From Nitrospirota bacterium (lineage in GTDB: Bacteria > Nitrospirota > Thermodesulfovibrionia > Thermodesulfovibrionales > SM23-35), in contig JBFMCL010000012.1 in assembly GCA_040754395.1 (NCBI GenBank), positions 1-64,000 of the forward strand: a DNA stretch of 64,000 nt, read 5' to 3'. Every line of letters starts with the position of its first letter. Within the stretch, counting starts at the first letter, position 1. Position numbers and translations under genes: made by a program. The notes beneath the pieces were generated by a model. It ran no database searches, was not told the DNA's origin, and worked only from the letters and a program-made list of their open reading frames with translations. Below, one piece after another: positions 14,430 to 23,508 of the stretch.

Positions 14430-16514
14430 ATGGGTAAAACATTCACCAGAATATACAGGGACGTGAAAAAAGCGATCATACAGCATCGTCGTCTGTTTAT
14501 TGTTCTCGTGCTTCTTCTTCAGGCAATTGTTGCCAACTATTTGGCATTTATCATCCGTTTCGAGTCAAAGCTCTCTCCCTTTTATCTGAATCAGTTTCTC
14601 ACCTACCTCCCTTTGCTCGTATTCATACGTTTTGTCTTTATCATGCAGTCGGGTCTGCACAAAGGCTTATGGCGATACGCAAGTGTCAGCGATCTGATGA
14701 AAATCATTCATTCTACGACAATCGGAAGCATACTTTTTCTTCTCATTGTAAGATTTGTGATAGGCGAGGAAGATTATCCGCGATCAATCTTTTTCCTGGA
14801 CTGGATTATTTTCATTTCGATATCAGGCGGGAACAGACTGTTCATAAGGGTTTTCAGGGAATATATGACACACAACCCGTCGAAGAAAAAGATATTGTTT
14901 GTCGGAGCAGGTGATGCTGCAGAAATGCTTGTGCGGGAAATGATGTATAAACGCGATAGTTCATACAGTCCCATCGGATTTATCGACAACGATATACAAA
15001 AAAGAGGAAGCACCATCCATGGCATACCTATCCTCGGGACATACAGCATGCTCGACGAGATCATACAGCAACACAAACCTGATGAAGTACTTATCACTGA
15101 AGCCGATACCCAGAAGACTATCAGAGAAATATACGAAATATGCAAACCGCATAACATTACCATCAAGAAACTACCCGGCATAAACGACATCCTCGGCGGC
15201 AATATTTCCGTATCGACCAAAATAGGCCAGATACTCGTAAAGGCAAATCTGGTGACAGAGCAACAGGTGCAGGAAGCTCTTTCACTGCAGAAAAATGAGG
15301 GAGGCAGGCTTGGAGCGAAGCTTGTAAAGCTCGGCTACATCACCGAGGAGAAGCTGGTCTCCCTTCTCAATAAGCATTATGGCATCTCACATATCACGCC
15401 TATCTCACTTGAAGATCTGCTTCAGCGCGAACCTGTCGACACTAATATCACCTCATTAAGAGAGTTCATTCACGGCAAGCGTGTCCTGGTGACAGGAGCC
15501 GGCGGTTCAATCGGATCAGAACTTTCAAGGCAGATACTGAGATATTGTCCCTCTCATCTTATACTGATGGACAGGTATGAAAACAGTTTATTTGATATCG
15601 ACCTCGAACTCAGAACCAGGGAAAACGGATCAACTATTTCTACAATAATCGCAGATATACAGGATGTTATGAGCCTGGAACGTATCTTTGCTAAGAACAC
15701 GCCCCATATCGTATTTCATGCGGCAGCATACAAGCATGTCCCGCTTATGGAATACAATCCGATCGAAGCGGTCAAAAACAATATTTTCGGTACAAAGAAC
15801 CTCCTTGAATCTGCTGCAAAATACCGGGCAGAGAATTTTGTCCTCATATCCACTGATAAGGCTGTCAATCCGACGAATATCATGGGAGCAACCAAACGGG
15901 TCGCCGAGTTCCTTACAGTGAATATGGACGCCTTATCCGAAACGAAATTCACTACCGTGCGTTTTGGCAATGTGCTCGGTACCAATGGCAGCGTTGTCCC
16001 GATCTTCAAGGAACAACTCAAGAAGGGAGGGCCTCTCACCGTTACCCATCCAGATGCGGAGCGTTTCTTCATGCTCATTCCTGAGGCAGTACATCTTGTG
16101 CTTATGGCAGCTGCATCGGGAAAAGGGGGAGAAATATTCGTCCTGGATATGGGGGAGCGGGTCAGGATTATTGACATGGCCGAGAATTTCATTCGTCTGT
16201 CAGGATTCATTCCCTACAGGGAAATTCAGATTGACTTCATTGGTCTCAGACCGGGAGAAAAACTCCATGAAGAGCTCTTTGATATTTCAGAAAAAGCCAT
16301 AACAACATCCCATAAAAAGCTGTTGATGGCTGTCCCTGAAGTTCCTTCGATGGCATCACTGAAACAGCATATGATGAATTTAGAACGCTGCATACAGTGT
16401 TATTCTGTCAGCGATGCATTGCAGGTAATTCAACATATCGTGCCGAATTACATCAGACAGGATAACGCAGGTACTCCTGCCCCTCAATTTATGGGTGTGC
16501 ACACAGAAATATAG
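14430..16514 (+). CDS. Membrane NDP-sugar 4,6-dehydratase (PglF/WbpM/CapD-type) with inserted MshEN-like domain
   Basis: This 694-residue protein has four N-terminal TM helices, then a Rossmann-like region (ILFVGAGDAAEMLV). The catalytic SDR domain has GAGGSIG at 356-362 and the family motif with Met in place of Tyr (M485...K489). It would make UDP-4-keto-6-deoxy-HexNAc. Unusually, residues 264-319 between the two Rossmann parts hold two tandem motifs of the GspE/MshE N-terminal type: IGQILVKANLVTEQQ...Q and RLGAKLVKLGYITEEKL. In MshE this domain binds c-di-GMP. The second copy keeps R-L-G...G-I...L...L but has His instead of the last Gln; the first has Lys for Arg and Asn for Gly. Ligand binding is therefore possible, not certain. 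The gene belongs with the upstream aminotransferase and transferase. Confidence 0.9.
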   Translation: MGKTFTRIYRDVKKAIIQHRRLFIVLVLLLQAIVANYLAFIIRFESKLSPFYLNQFLTYLPLLVFIRFVFIMQSGLHKGLWRYASVSDLMKIIHSTTIGSILFLLIVRFVIGEEDYPRSIFFLDWIIFISISGGNRLFIRVFREYMTHNPSKKKILFVGAGDAAEMLVREMMYKRDSSYSPIGFIDNDIQKRGSTIHGIPILGTYSMLDEIIQQHKPDEVLITEADTQKTIREIYEICKPHNITIKKLPGINDILGGNISVSTKIGQILVKANLVTEQQVQEALSLQKNEGGRLGAKLVKLGYITEEKLVSLLNKHYGISHITPISLEDLLQREPVDTNITSLREFIHGKRVLVTGAGGSIGSELSRQILRYCPSHLILMDRYENSLFDIDLELRTRENGSTISTIIADIQDVMSLERIFAKNTPHIVFHAAAYKHVPLMEYNPIEAVKNNIFGTKNLLESAAKYRAENFVLISTDKAVNPTNIMGATKRVAEFLTVNMDALSETKFTTVRFGNVLGTNGSVVPIFKEQLKKGGPLTVTHPDAERFFMLIPEAVHLVLMAAASGKGGEIFVLDMGERVRIIDMAENFIRLSGFIPYREIQIDFIGLRPGEKLHEELFDISEKAITTSHKKLLMAVPEVPSMASLKQHMMNLERCIQCYSVSDALQVIQHIVPNYIRQDNAGTPAPQFMGVHTEI

Positions 16515-16560
16515 ACTGTGCCTGACATGAAACGGCATCTTATTTTCCGCAAATCGGACA

Positions 16561-17904
16561 ATGAACAATAAAGGCAATATCCTGATAGTCGACGACGAAC
16601 CCAATGCGCTAAGGGTGCTTTCTGCCATTCTCTCCGAGGAAGGTTACAGGGTTTTTGATTCCATAAATGTCGAAAATGCCATTGACTTGCTGCATCATGA
16701 AGATCTGGATGCAGTGGTAACTGACCTCAGAATGAAGGATAGAGACGGCATTGACCTGTTCAAATACGTGAGCAATAATTTTGCTGACATCCCGGTAATT
16801 TTTCTTACAGCGTATGGAACCGTTGAGTCCGCTGTTTCCGCCATCGCTCAGGGAGCATTCTATTATTTTATCAAGCCACCCGATTACATGAAACTGAAAG
16901 GTATCATCGCAAGGGCAGTGGAACAGCGATTTCTCAAGAGAGAGATTCAAATACTCAGGAAAAAACTTGCATTCAGGGACAATCATCACCGGATCATCGG
17001 AAACAATCACGAGATATGCAGGATACTGGACACTATTGAATCAGTAAAAGATTCTCCAAGCAGCGTTCTCATTAAGGGAGAAACAGGTACCGGCAAAGAG
17101 ATGGTTGCCAAAGCTCTGCACTATCAGAGCTGCAAAAAACATATGCCCTTTATCACAATAAACTGTGCAGCCATCCCAAAGGAACTGCTTGAGTCCGAGC
17201 TTTTCGGTTACGAAAAGGGAGCCTTTACCGGTGCGGTTTCAAGAAGAATAGGAAAGCTTGAAGAGGCTTCTGGCGGCACCCTTTTCCTTGACGAAATAGG
17301 TGAACTTGAGCTTTCATTGCAGACGAAATTCCTGAGAGTGCTGCAGGAGCGAGAAATTGAAAGAATCGGGAGCAACAAAAAGATCAAGGTAGATTTCAAG
17401 CTCATATCATCAACAAATCGTGATTTCACGAAAGAAGTGCGAGAAGGAAGATTCAGGGAAGACCTGCTTTACCGGATTAACATTGTGGAGATTCAATTGC
17501 CACCGCTGCGGGAGAGAAAGGAAGACATACCTTTGTTTATCTCCGAATTTACCAAGGATTTCTGTGCCAGGGAGAATAAAAAAATCACGGTATCTGATCA
17601 GGCAATACAAGTTTTGCAGAACTATTCATGGCCTGGCAATGTCAGACAACTGAGGAATATCATCGAGATGCTAATAGTCCTTGCAAAAGGCAACAACATT
17701 ACAATAAGGGATTTGCCGGAGGAAATTTTCTCTGAAAATCCGCATAAAGCAGGAAACAATTATGTGAAAACCCTTCGGGAACTGGAGACACAGGCAATAC
17801 AGGATGCAATACGGGAATGCAACGGAAACAAGTCCAAAGCTGCGAAGATTCTCGGAATATCGAGAAAAGCGTTCTACAAGCGTCTCAAAGATATCACCGT
17901 TTAG
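16561..17904 (+). CDS. Second NtrC-family sigma-54 response regulator (orphan)
   Basis: This 447-residue paralogue of the regulator at 5907-7253 has the same three-part design and strong similarity throughout. The receiver phosphoacceptor is D55, Walker A GETGTGKE lies near 173-180, GAFTGA is at 220-225, and the Fis helix-turn-helix contains NGNKSKAAKILGISRKAFYKRL. The DNA-recognition helices of the two proteins are almost the same, so they may bind the same sites. No kinase gene is adjacent; the kinase at 4900 could serve both. It ends the first export block and is followed by a terminator. Feedback on the sigma-54 promoter at 7470 is a likely role. Confidence 0.92.
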   Translation: MNNKGNILIVDDEPNALRVLSAILSEEGYRVFDSINVENAIDLLHHEDLDAVVTDLRMKDRDGIDLFKYVSNNFADIPVIFLTAYGTVESAVSAIAQGAFYYFIKPPDYMKLKGIIARAVEQRFLKREIQILRKKLAFRDNHHRIIGNNHEICRILDTIESVKDSPSSVLIKGETGTGKEMVAKALHYQSCKKHMPFITINCAAIPKELLESELFGYEKGAFTGAVSRRIGKLEEASGGTLFLDEIGELELSLQTKFLRVLQEREIERIGSNKKIKVDFKLISSTNRDFTKEVREGRFREDLLYRINIVEIQLPPLRERKEDIPLFISEFTKDFCARENKKITVSDQAIQVLQNYSWPGNVRQLRNIIEMLIVLAKGNNITIRDLPEEIFSENPHKAGNNYVKTLRELETQAIQDAIRECNGNKSKAAKILGISRKAFYKRLKDITV

Positions 17905-17969
17905 TAATGTGCTACATGATATTTGCAATATCAGCCATATATTCACTATAAATATCTTTTGGCAATGCG

Positions 17970-18003
17970 AAGAGGAGGTATTTTGCTCTCCTCTTTAATT
18001 TTA
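17970..18003 (+). terminator. Intrinsic terminator after the second NtrC-like gene
   Basis: AAGAGGAG (17970-17977) and CTCCTCTT (17988-17995) form a perfect 8-bp stem with a ten-base loop. TAATTTT follows. The T-run is imperfect, so termination may be partial. It separates the export block from the CDP-sugar genes. The remaining bases to 18153 show a TATACT at 18041 without a -35, and nothing else. Confidence 0.55.
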
Positions 18004-18153
18004 CTCCTACGATGTATCCGAAGGAAACATAATCATAATGTATACTGTAGTCATTGGATACAATATCACAATACCTCATTCCAGGTTTTCTTATAGACAT
18101 ATATCTGCAAACGGACATGTATCTATTGTCTCATCATATCTGAGGAGGTTTTT

Positions 18154-18927
18154 ATGAAGGCGGTTATTCTTGCAGGTGGATTCGGCACCCGCTTTTCTGA
18201 AGAAACGGTATCACGTCCCAAACCGATGATAGAAATTGGCGGAAAACCGATACTTTGGCATATTATGAATATTTACTCTTTTCACGGAGTAAATGAATTC
18301 TTGATAGCAGTGGGATACAAAGCTGAAATTATCAAGGAATATTTTCTCAATTTTTATTCAATCAACAATGACATTACCATAGACCTTTCAAATGGCAAGA
18401 CTACTGTACATAATGGTAATAATCAGCCAAACTGGAAAGTTCATATAATAGATACCGGATTGTATACGCAGACAGGCGGACGCCTTAAACGCCTCGGCAA
18501 ATGGCTCGAAAATGAAGATATATTCATGTTCACCTATGGAGACGGTGTTGCAGACATAGACTTGAACGATCTTCTCTCGTTCCACAGATCCCATGGCAAA
18601 CTGGCTACCGTTACCACAGTGCGTACACCAGCCCGATTTGGTCGGATCGGATTTGATGGGGACAGGATTGCAGAATTCTATGAAAAACCCGAATCCGGAG
18701 AGGGATGGATCAGCGGTGGCTATTTTGTTCTCAATGCTCAAGTTTTTGACTATATCGATAATGATAGCACTATTTGGGAACGAGACCCTGTTGAAACCCT
18801 GGCCAAGGATGGTCAATTAATGGGGTTCCGGCATTATGGTTTCTGGTCATGCATGGACACATTAAAGGAAAAAAACTATTTGGAAGAACTGTGGAATTCC
18901 GGCAAGTCACCCTGGAAGATATGGTAA
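18154..18927 (+). CDS. rfbF: Glucose-1-phosphate cytidylyltransferase
   Basis: This 257-residue nucleotidyltransferase makes CDP-glucose from CTP and glucose 1-phosphate, the entry step to CDP-6-deoxyhexoses. The N-terminal nucleotide-binding signature AGGFGTRFSEET and the following RPKPMIEIGGKPILWHI are diagnostic of RfbF. YGDGVAD supplies the metal-binding Asp. The start is clear: AGGAGG (18142-18147) stands seven bases before the ATG. CDP-glucose 4,6-dehydratase follows, confirming the CDP pathway over the dTDP one. Length is standard. Confidence 0.96.
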   Translation: MKAVILAGGFGTRFSEETVSRPKPMIEIGGKPILWHIMNIYSFHGVNEFLIAVGYKAEIIKEYFLNFYSINNDITIDLSNGKTTVHNGNNQPNWKVHIIDTGLYTQTGGRLKRLGKWLENEDIFMFTYGDGVADIDLNDLLSFHRSHGKLATVTTVRTPARFGRIGFDGDRIAEFYEKPESGEGWISGGYFVLNAQVFDYIDNDSTIWERDPVETLAKDGQLMGFRHYGFWSCMDTLKEKNYLEELWNSGKSPWKIW

Positions 18928-19074
18928 TCTGGAACAATGCAACCGTTTCTGAAAAGCTTCAAGATTTTCTCTGCCGTGGTTACGGCTTGTTCTGACCTGT
19001 CTTGTTCAGCCGGAAAGACTCACAGCAATCGGGAACAATAAATTCACTTATCAAAGATCGGACCAGCCTTTGCT

Positions 19075-20148
19075 ATGAATAAGATTTTCTGGAAGGGAAA
19101 GAAAGTCCTGATTACAGGACATACGGGATTCAAGGGAAGCTGGCTGTCTTTATGGCTGCAGTCCAAAGGAGCACTTGTTACAGGGTATGCTTTACCGCCA
19201 CATACCGTCCCGAATCTGTTTGATGCAGCGCAAATAGCGGACGGAATGATATCGATTATCGGTGATATCCGGAATCTGGATTTTTTGCAGTCTGTTGTGG
19301 CTGAACATCGTCCTGAAATTATTTATCATATGGCTGCACAAGCGCTGGTCCGTCACTCTTACAGCTATCCCGTTGAAACATATTCCACCAATGTTATGGG
19401 AACCCTGAATGTACTTGAAGCGATACGCCACACAGACAGTGTTCGCGCTGCCGTTATCATTACGAGTGACAAGTGCTATGAAAACAAGGAATGGGTCTGG
19501 GGGTATCGCGAAAACGATCCCATGGGAGGACATGACCCTTATTCAAGCAGCAAGGGATGTGCTGAACTGATAGTGTCAGCGTACCGCAATTCATTTTTTT
19601 CCTCAGATGATACGTCTCGCAGCCTTGCGGTGGCAAGCACCAGGGCAGGAAACGTCATCGGTGGCGGAGACTGGTCTAAAGACAGGCTTATTCCCGATAT
19701 CATGAATGCGTTCATAGAAAAAAGGTCTGTTGTAATTCGCAACCCAAATGCGATACGACCATGGCAGCATGTGTTAGATCCGCTGTCCGGATATTTGCTT
19801 CTTGCAGAAAAATTATGGACAGAAGGCAGGAAATTTTCCCAGGCTTGGAATTTTGGTCCTGATGAGAATGATATGATAAGCGTATTGAAAATTACCGAGT
19901 TCTTGAGTCATCTCTGGGGAGATGGAGCCAGATGGGAATTCGATTCTTCCCGAAATCCACACGAAGCCCACTGCCTGAGGCTTGACTGCTCCAAAGCGAG
20001 GAATATTCTTGGATGGTCGCCCAAACTGAACGTGCAAAAAGCTTTGGAATGGACTATGGAATTCTATCGCAAATATCATCGTGAAGAAGATGTCTTACAG
20101 CTACTCAAAAACCAGATTACCCGCTACGAACTTGATCAAATTGAATAA
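19075..20148 (+). CDS. rfbG: CDP-glucose 4,6-dehydratase
   Basis: This 357-residue SDR enzyme converts CDP-glucose to CDP-4-keto-6-deoxyglucose in the cytosol. The NAD-binding motif GHTGFKGSWL (residues 15-24) is typical of RfbG. The catalytic region has TSDKCYEN and YSSSKGCAEL (Tyr and Lys of YxxxK). The last residues extend into the region before the C-methyltransferase gene, whose preferred start lies 19 bases past this stop. About 150 bases separate it from rfbF with no visible promoter. No rfbH (3-dehydrase) is found nearby, so the product keeps its 3-hydroxyl or is branched at C3. Confidence 0.95.
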   Translation: MNKIFWKGKKVLITGHTGFKGSWLSLWLQSKGALVTGYALPPHTVPNLFDAAQIADGMISIIGDIRNLDFLQSVVAEHRPEIIYHMAAQALVRHSYSYPVETYSTNVMGTLNVLEAIRHTDSVRAAVIITSDKCYENKEWVWGYRENDPMGGHDPYSSSKGCAELIVSAYRNSFFSSDDTSRSLAVASTRAGNVIGGGDWSKDRLIPDIMNAFIEKRSVVIRNPNAIRPWQHVLDPLSGYLLLAEKLWTEGRKFSQAWNFGPDENDMISVLKITEFLSHLWGDGARWEFDSSRNPHEAHCLRLDCSKARNILGWSPKLNVQKALEWTMEFYRKYHREEDVLQLLKNQITRYELDQIE

Positions 20149-20167
20149 TATTCAGGCACATACAATC

Positions 20168-21421
20168 ATGCTTCAGCAGCATAATAACACTCAGCATATC
20201 TGCAGGTTTTGCAGCAATGCCCTGACGTCTTCCTTTGTTGATCTTGGCATGTCTCCGCTGGCAAATGCATATTTGAAGGAAGAACAACTTCACAGGATGG
20301 AGCCTTTTTACCCGCTTCATACTCATGTATGTGAGAAATGCTATCTGGTCCAGTTACCGGAATTTCAATCATCAGCGAATATTTTCAGCGATTATGCATA
20401 CTTTTCATCCTACTCCGACACGTGGCTTATGCATGCCAAAAACTATACAGATAGAATGGTCAAACGTTTCGGATTTCACTCAGATCACCAGATTATTGAG
20501 ATAGCAAGCAATGACGGGTATCTCCTCCAATACTTTAAAAATTTGGGGTTCCCTGTACTCGGGGTAGAACCTGCAAAAAACGTGGCAATGGCCGCACAGG
20601 CTGCAGGCATTCCTACACTGGTCAAGTTTTTTGGGGTTCAGACTGCTGAGGAGATGGCGAGTGACAACATTCTTGCAGATCTGCTCATAGGAAACAATGT
20701 ACTCGCTCATGTCCCGGATATCAACGACTTTGTAAAGGGACTGAAAATAGTGTTAAAACCACAGGGCATTCTCACCCTTGAGTTTCCTCATCTCATGCGT
20801 TTAATGGAAGGCAACCAGTTCGATACAATTTATCATGAACACTTCTCATATTTTTCTTTTCTCACCGTCGAAACCATTTTTGCAAAATACGGACTGACTC
20901 TTTTCGATGTTGATGAACTTGTCACACACGGAGGTTCCCTCCGTATTTATTGCCGCCATACAGAAGACATATCCAGACCAGTGAGCAATCAGGTGATTGC
21001 CCTGAAGGAAAGGGAAATATCTGCCGGATTCAGAAATCTCAGTCACTATCATTCCTTTTCAGAGAGGGTACTGGAAGCGAAACGAAAAATACTGAGTTTC
21101 TTAATATCAGCCAAACAGGAAGGAAAATCTGTCGCGGGATACGGCGCACCAGCCAAGGGAAACACCCTGCTCAACTACTGCGGTATCAGAACGGATTTTG
21201 TTGATTATACTGTCGACCGGAGCCCTTACAAACAGGGACTGTACCTCCCCGGAACACATATTCCCATTCATCACCCAGACAGAATTCGTGACACGACACC
21301 CGACTACCTTTTGATACTTCCATGGAATCTTAAGGATGAGATCATGGAACAGATGTCATATATCCGGGAATGGGGGGGGAAATTCGTAGTGTTTATCCCT
21401 GAGGTTACAGTGTATGAATAA
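20168..21421 (+). CDS. SAM-dependent sugar C-methyltransferase (TylC3-like)
   Basis: This 417-residue enzyme has the three-part layout of NDP-sugar C-methyltransferases. An N-terminal zinc-binding domain has cysteine pairs C12/C15 and C55/C58. A central SAM-binding Rossmann domain follows (IIEIASNDGYLLQYF). The C-terminal domain begins near SVAGYGAPAKGNTLL. TylC3 adds a methyl group at C3 of a 4-keto-6-deoxy sugar; here the donor product of rfbF-rfbG is the natural substrate. The start chosen is ATG 20168; the longer frame from 20081 would overlap rfbG by 68 bases and adds residues unlike the family. The product is probably a CDP-6-deoxy-3-C-methyl-4-ketohexose. Confidence 0.92.
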   Translation: MLQQHNNTQHICRFCSNALTSSFVDLGMSPLANAYLKEEQLHRMEPFYPLHTHVCEKCYLVQLPEFQSSANIFSDYAYFSSYSDTWLMHAKNYTDRMVKRFGFHSDHQIIEIASNDGYLLQYFKNLGFPVLGVEPAKNVAMAAQAAGIPTLVKFFGVQTAEEMASDNILADLLIGNNVLAHVPDINDFVKGLKIVLKPQGILTLEFPHLMRLMEGNQFDTIYHEHFSYFSFLTVETIFAKYGLTLFDVDELVTHGGSLRIYCRHTEDISRPVSNQVIALKEREISAGFRNLSHYHSFSERVLEAKRKILSFLISAKQEGKSVAGYGAPAKGNTLLNYCGIRTDFVDYTVDRSPYKQGLYLPGTHIPIHHPDRIRDTTPDYLLILPWNLKDEIMEQMSYIREWGGKFVVFIPEVTVYE

Positions 21422-21505
21422 ATGGATGCAGGAGGGAATCTGCATACACTTCAAAACCATCTCCCAATCTACTCTTAAACTTATTTCCCCATACACACAT
21501 TACTG

Positions 21506-22111
21506 ATGATATTTACCGAAACCAAACTTAAAGGTGCCTATATCATCGAACTTGAAAAGCTGCAGGACAATCGCGGTTTTTTCGCGCGAACCTTCTGCCG
21601 CAGGGAATTTGAAGCCCGCAGACTCAATCCCAATATTGTGCAGTGCAATATCTCATACAATAAGAAAAAGGGCACGCTGCGGGGCATGCATTATCAGGCT
21701 GCTCCATATCAGGAGGCAAAGCTGATCAGCTGCATAAGGGGAGCAATTTATGATGTGATCATAGACATCCGTCCGGATTCTCCCACATACCGCCAATGGT
21801 TATCAGTCGAGCTGACAGCTCACCACCCTCCATTGACTATCGAGACTTCTCATTCACCCATCAACTTATCAACCCATAAGCTATTATATGTTCCGGAAGG
21901 TTTTGCGCACGGTTTTTTAACGCTCTCAGATAATGCTGAGGTTTGCTATCAGATGTCCGAATTCTATATGCCCGACTATGCACGGGGCATTAGATGGAAC
22001 GACCCTGCTTTCAATATCAAATGGCCGATTGCTATTGCGGCAATGTCTGAGAAAGATATGCAATATCCGGATTTTTTGGATAATCATATCGAACGTGCAC
22101 AACCCGTATGA
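21506..22111 (+). CDS. rfbC: NDP-4-keto-6-deoxysugar 3,5-epimerase (RfbC family)
   Basis: This 201-residue cupin enzyme belongs to the dTDP-4-dehydrorhamnose 3,5-epimerase family. Visible hallmarks are FFARTF, the RGMHYQ motif with the catalytic His, VIIDIRPDSPTY and YVPEGFAHGF. Before the last motif it carries about fifteen extra residues (THKLL preceded by HHPPLTIETSHSP) compared with typical RfbC. With rfbF-rfbG and the C-methyltransferase upstream, its substrate is more likely the C-methylated CDP-sugar than dTDP-4-ketorhamnose. No rmlA, rmlB or rmlD lies in the window. The start is ATG 21506 with no strong ribosome-binding site. Confidence 0.88.
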   Translation: MIFTETKLKGAYIIELEKLQDNRGFFARTFCRREFEARRLNPNIVQCNISYNKKKGTLRGMHYQAAPYQEAKLISCIRGAIYDVIIDIRPDSPTYRQWLSVELTAHHPPLTIETSHSPINLSTHKLLYVPEGFAHGFLTLSDNAEVCYQMSEFYMPDYARGIRWNDPAFNIKWPIAIAAMSEKDMQYPDFLDNHIERAQPV

Positions 22112-22193
22112 TTCTGATCCACAGGAAAGACTCAGGAAAGGCCGTGATGACATACAATTGTACCAAGCATTATATCTTCACGGTTAAAACGAT

Positions 22194-23507
22194 ATGAGTT
22201 TCACAGGTCGCAAAACAGATATGAATTTTGAAAAGACCGGGAGAGAAATGCATGCACTCATAACGGAATTATATCCCATCTGCCGAAGCATAACAGGAAA
22301 AGGGGTGCGAAAGACACTGGATATTCTGGGGAGATATATTCCGCTGGAAATTCATCAGGTTCCCACCGGCACACCGGTATACGACTGGACAGTACCGAAA
22401 GAATGGAACATAGAAGATGCATACGTGAAAAATTCGAAGGGTGACAAAATCATCGATTTTAAGGCAACAAATCTTCATATCCTCAATTACAGCATCCCTT
22501 TAAAGAAAAAAGTGTCTTTGCAGGAACTCAGGGAACACCTGTTCACGCTGCCTGATTATCCTGACTGGATTCCCTACCGGACTTCTTACTACAAGAATAA
22601 TTGGGGGTTCTGCATAAGCCATAATCAGTATCTGAATCTTAATGACCCGGAGTATGAGGTATTCATCGATACATCTCTCGACAATGGCCATTTAACCTAT
22701 GGCGAATATTTCATTAAGGGTCAGGAAGCAGACGAAATTCTCATATCGTGCCATATCTGCCACCCTTCCCTTTGCAATGATAATCTTTCGGGAATTGCCG
22801 TCACTTCATTTCTTGCAGAATACCTGACCCGGAAACAGTCAAGATACTCCTACAGATTTCTCTTTATCCCCGGAACCATCGGCTCGATAGCATGGCTTTC
22901 TCTCAATGAACACAGGATTGCAAATATAAAACATGGCCTCGTTGCAGCATGCCTGGGAGACCCCGGGAAATTTACCTACAAAAAAAGCCGTCTGGGCAAC
23001 GCAGAAATTGACAGGGCCGTTCTGTGCACATTGAGGGACTCGGGAGAAGATTTCGGGATACTCAACTTTGTTCCGTACGGCTATGATGAACGCCAGTATT
23101 GCTCCCCCGGATTCAACCTTCCGGTCGGCTGTCTCATGAGAACTCCGTATAGCAGATACCCTGAATATCATACATCAGCTGACAATCTCGATTTTGTGCG
23201 TCCTGCATCTCTTGCCGGCTCATTTGCACTGCTTCTGTCCATTCTGAATATTCTTGAAAACAACAGGAAATTTCTCAACAAAAATCCCAAATGTGAGCCA
23301 CAACTTGGCAAAAGGGGATTATATCAGGCCATAGGCGGAGAAAATGACAAGAAAAGCATGGAAATTGCTATGCTTTGGATACTCAATCTGTCAGACGGGT
23401 ACAATTCACTAATTGATATCGCTGAAAGATCCGGCATCCGATTCTCACATCTGCGACAGGTTGTCGATATCCTTCTATCGCATTCTCTGCTGAAAGAGGT
23501 TCAATGA
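22194..23507 (+). CDS. M28-like hydrolase (DUF4910-type) with C-terminal winged helix
   Basis: This 437-residue protein resembles the DUF4910/aminopeptidase-like family often seen in surface-glycan loci. The metal-binding pattern is visible: SCHICHPSLCNDNLSG (His plus Asp), FIPGTIGS, and YHTSADNLDFV with a late His. The last 60 residues look like a winged-helix segment. Family function is not established; it may act on an amide or peptide bond in sugar-linked substituents. No signal peptide is visible, so it is cytosolic. The next gene begins one base after this stop. Met11 is an alternative start. Confidence 0.78.
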   Translation: MSFTGRKTDMNFEKTGREMHALITELYPICRSITGKGVRKTLDILGRYIPLEIHQVPTGTPVYDWTVPKEWNIEDAYVKNSKGDKIIDFKATNLHILNYSIPLKKKVSLQELREHLFTLPDYPDWIPYRTSYYKNNWGFCISHNQYLNLNDPEYEVFIDTSLDNGHLTYGEYFIKGQEADEILISCHICHPSLCNDNLSGIAVTSFLAEYLTRKQSRYSYRFLFIPGTIGSIAWLSLNEHRIANIKHGLVAACLGDPGKFTYKKSRLGNAEIDRAVLCTLRDSGEDFGILNFVPYGYDERQYCSPGFNLPVGCLMRTPYSRYPEYHTSADNLDFVRPASLAGSFALLLSILNILENNRKFLNKNPKCEPQLGKRGLYQAIGGENDKKSMEIAMLWILNLSDGYNSLIDIAERSGIRFSHLRQVVDILLSHSLLKEVQ

Positions 23508-23508
23508 C

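Noticed and set aside
15716-16210. A 164-codon minus-strand frame inside the dehydratase gene
   Set aside because: The plus-strand frame encodes clear SDR motifs throughout; the antisense frame is a shadow.
4900-17904. Exosortase / PEP-CTERM system linked to the kinase-regulator pair
   Set aside because: NtrB/NtrC-like pairs next to exopolysaccharide genes often accompany exosortase. Here no exosortase gene is present, and none of the secreted proteins ends in a PEP motif, TM helix and basic tail.
18004-18153. Promoter for rfbF based on TATACT at 18041
   Set aside because: No -35 element is found at a proper distance, so it is mentioned only in passing.
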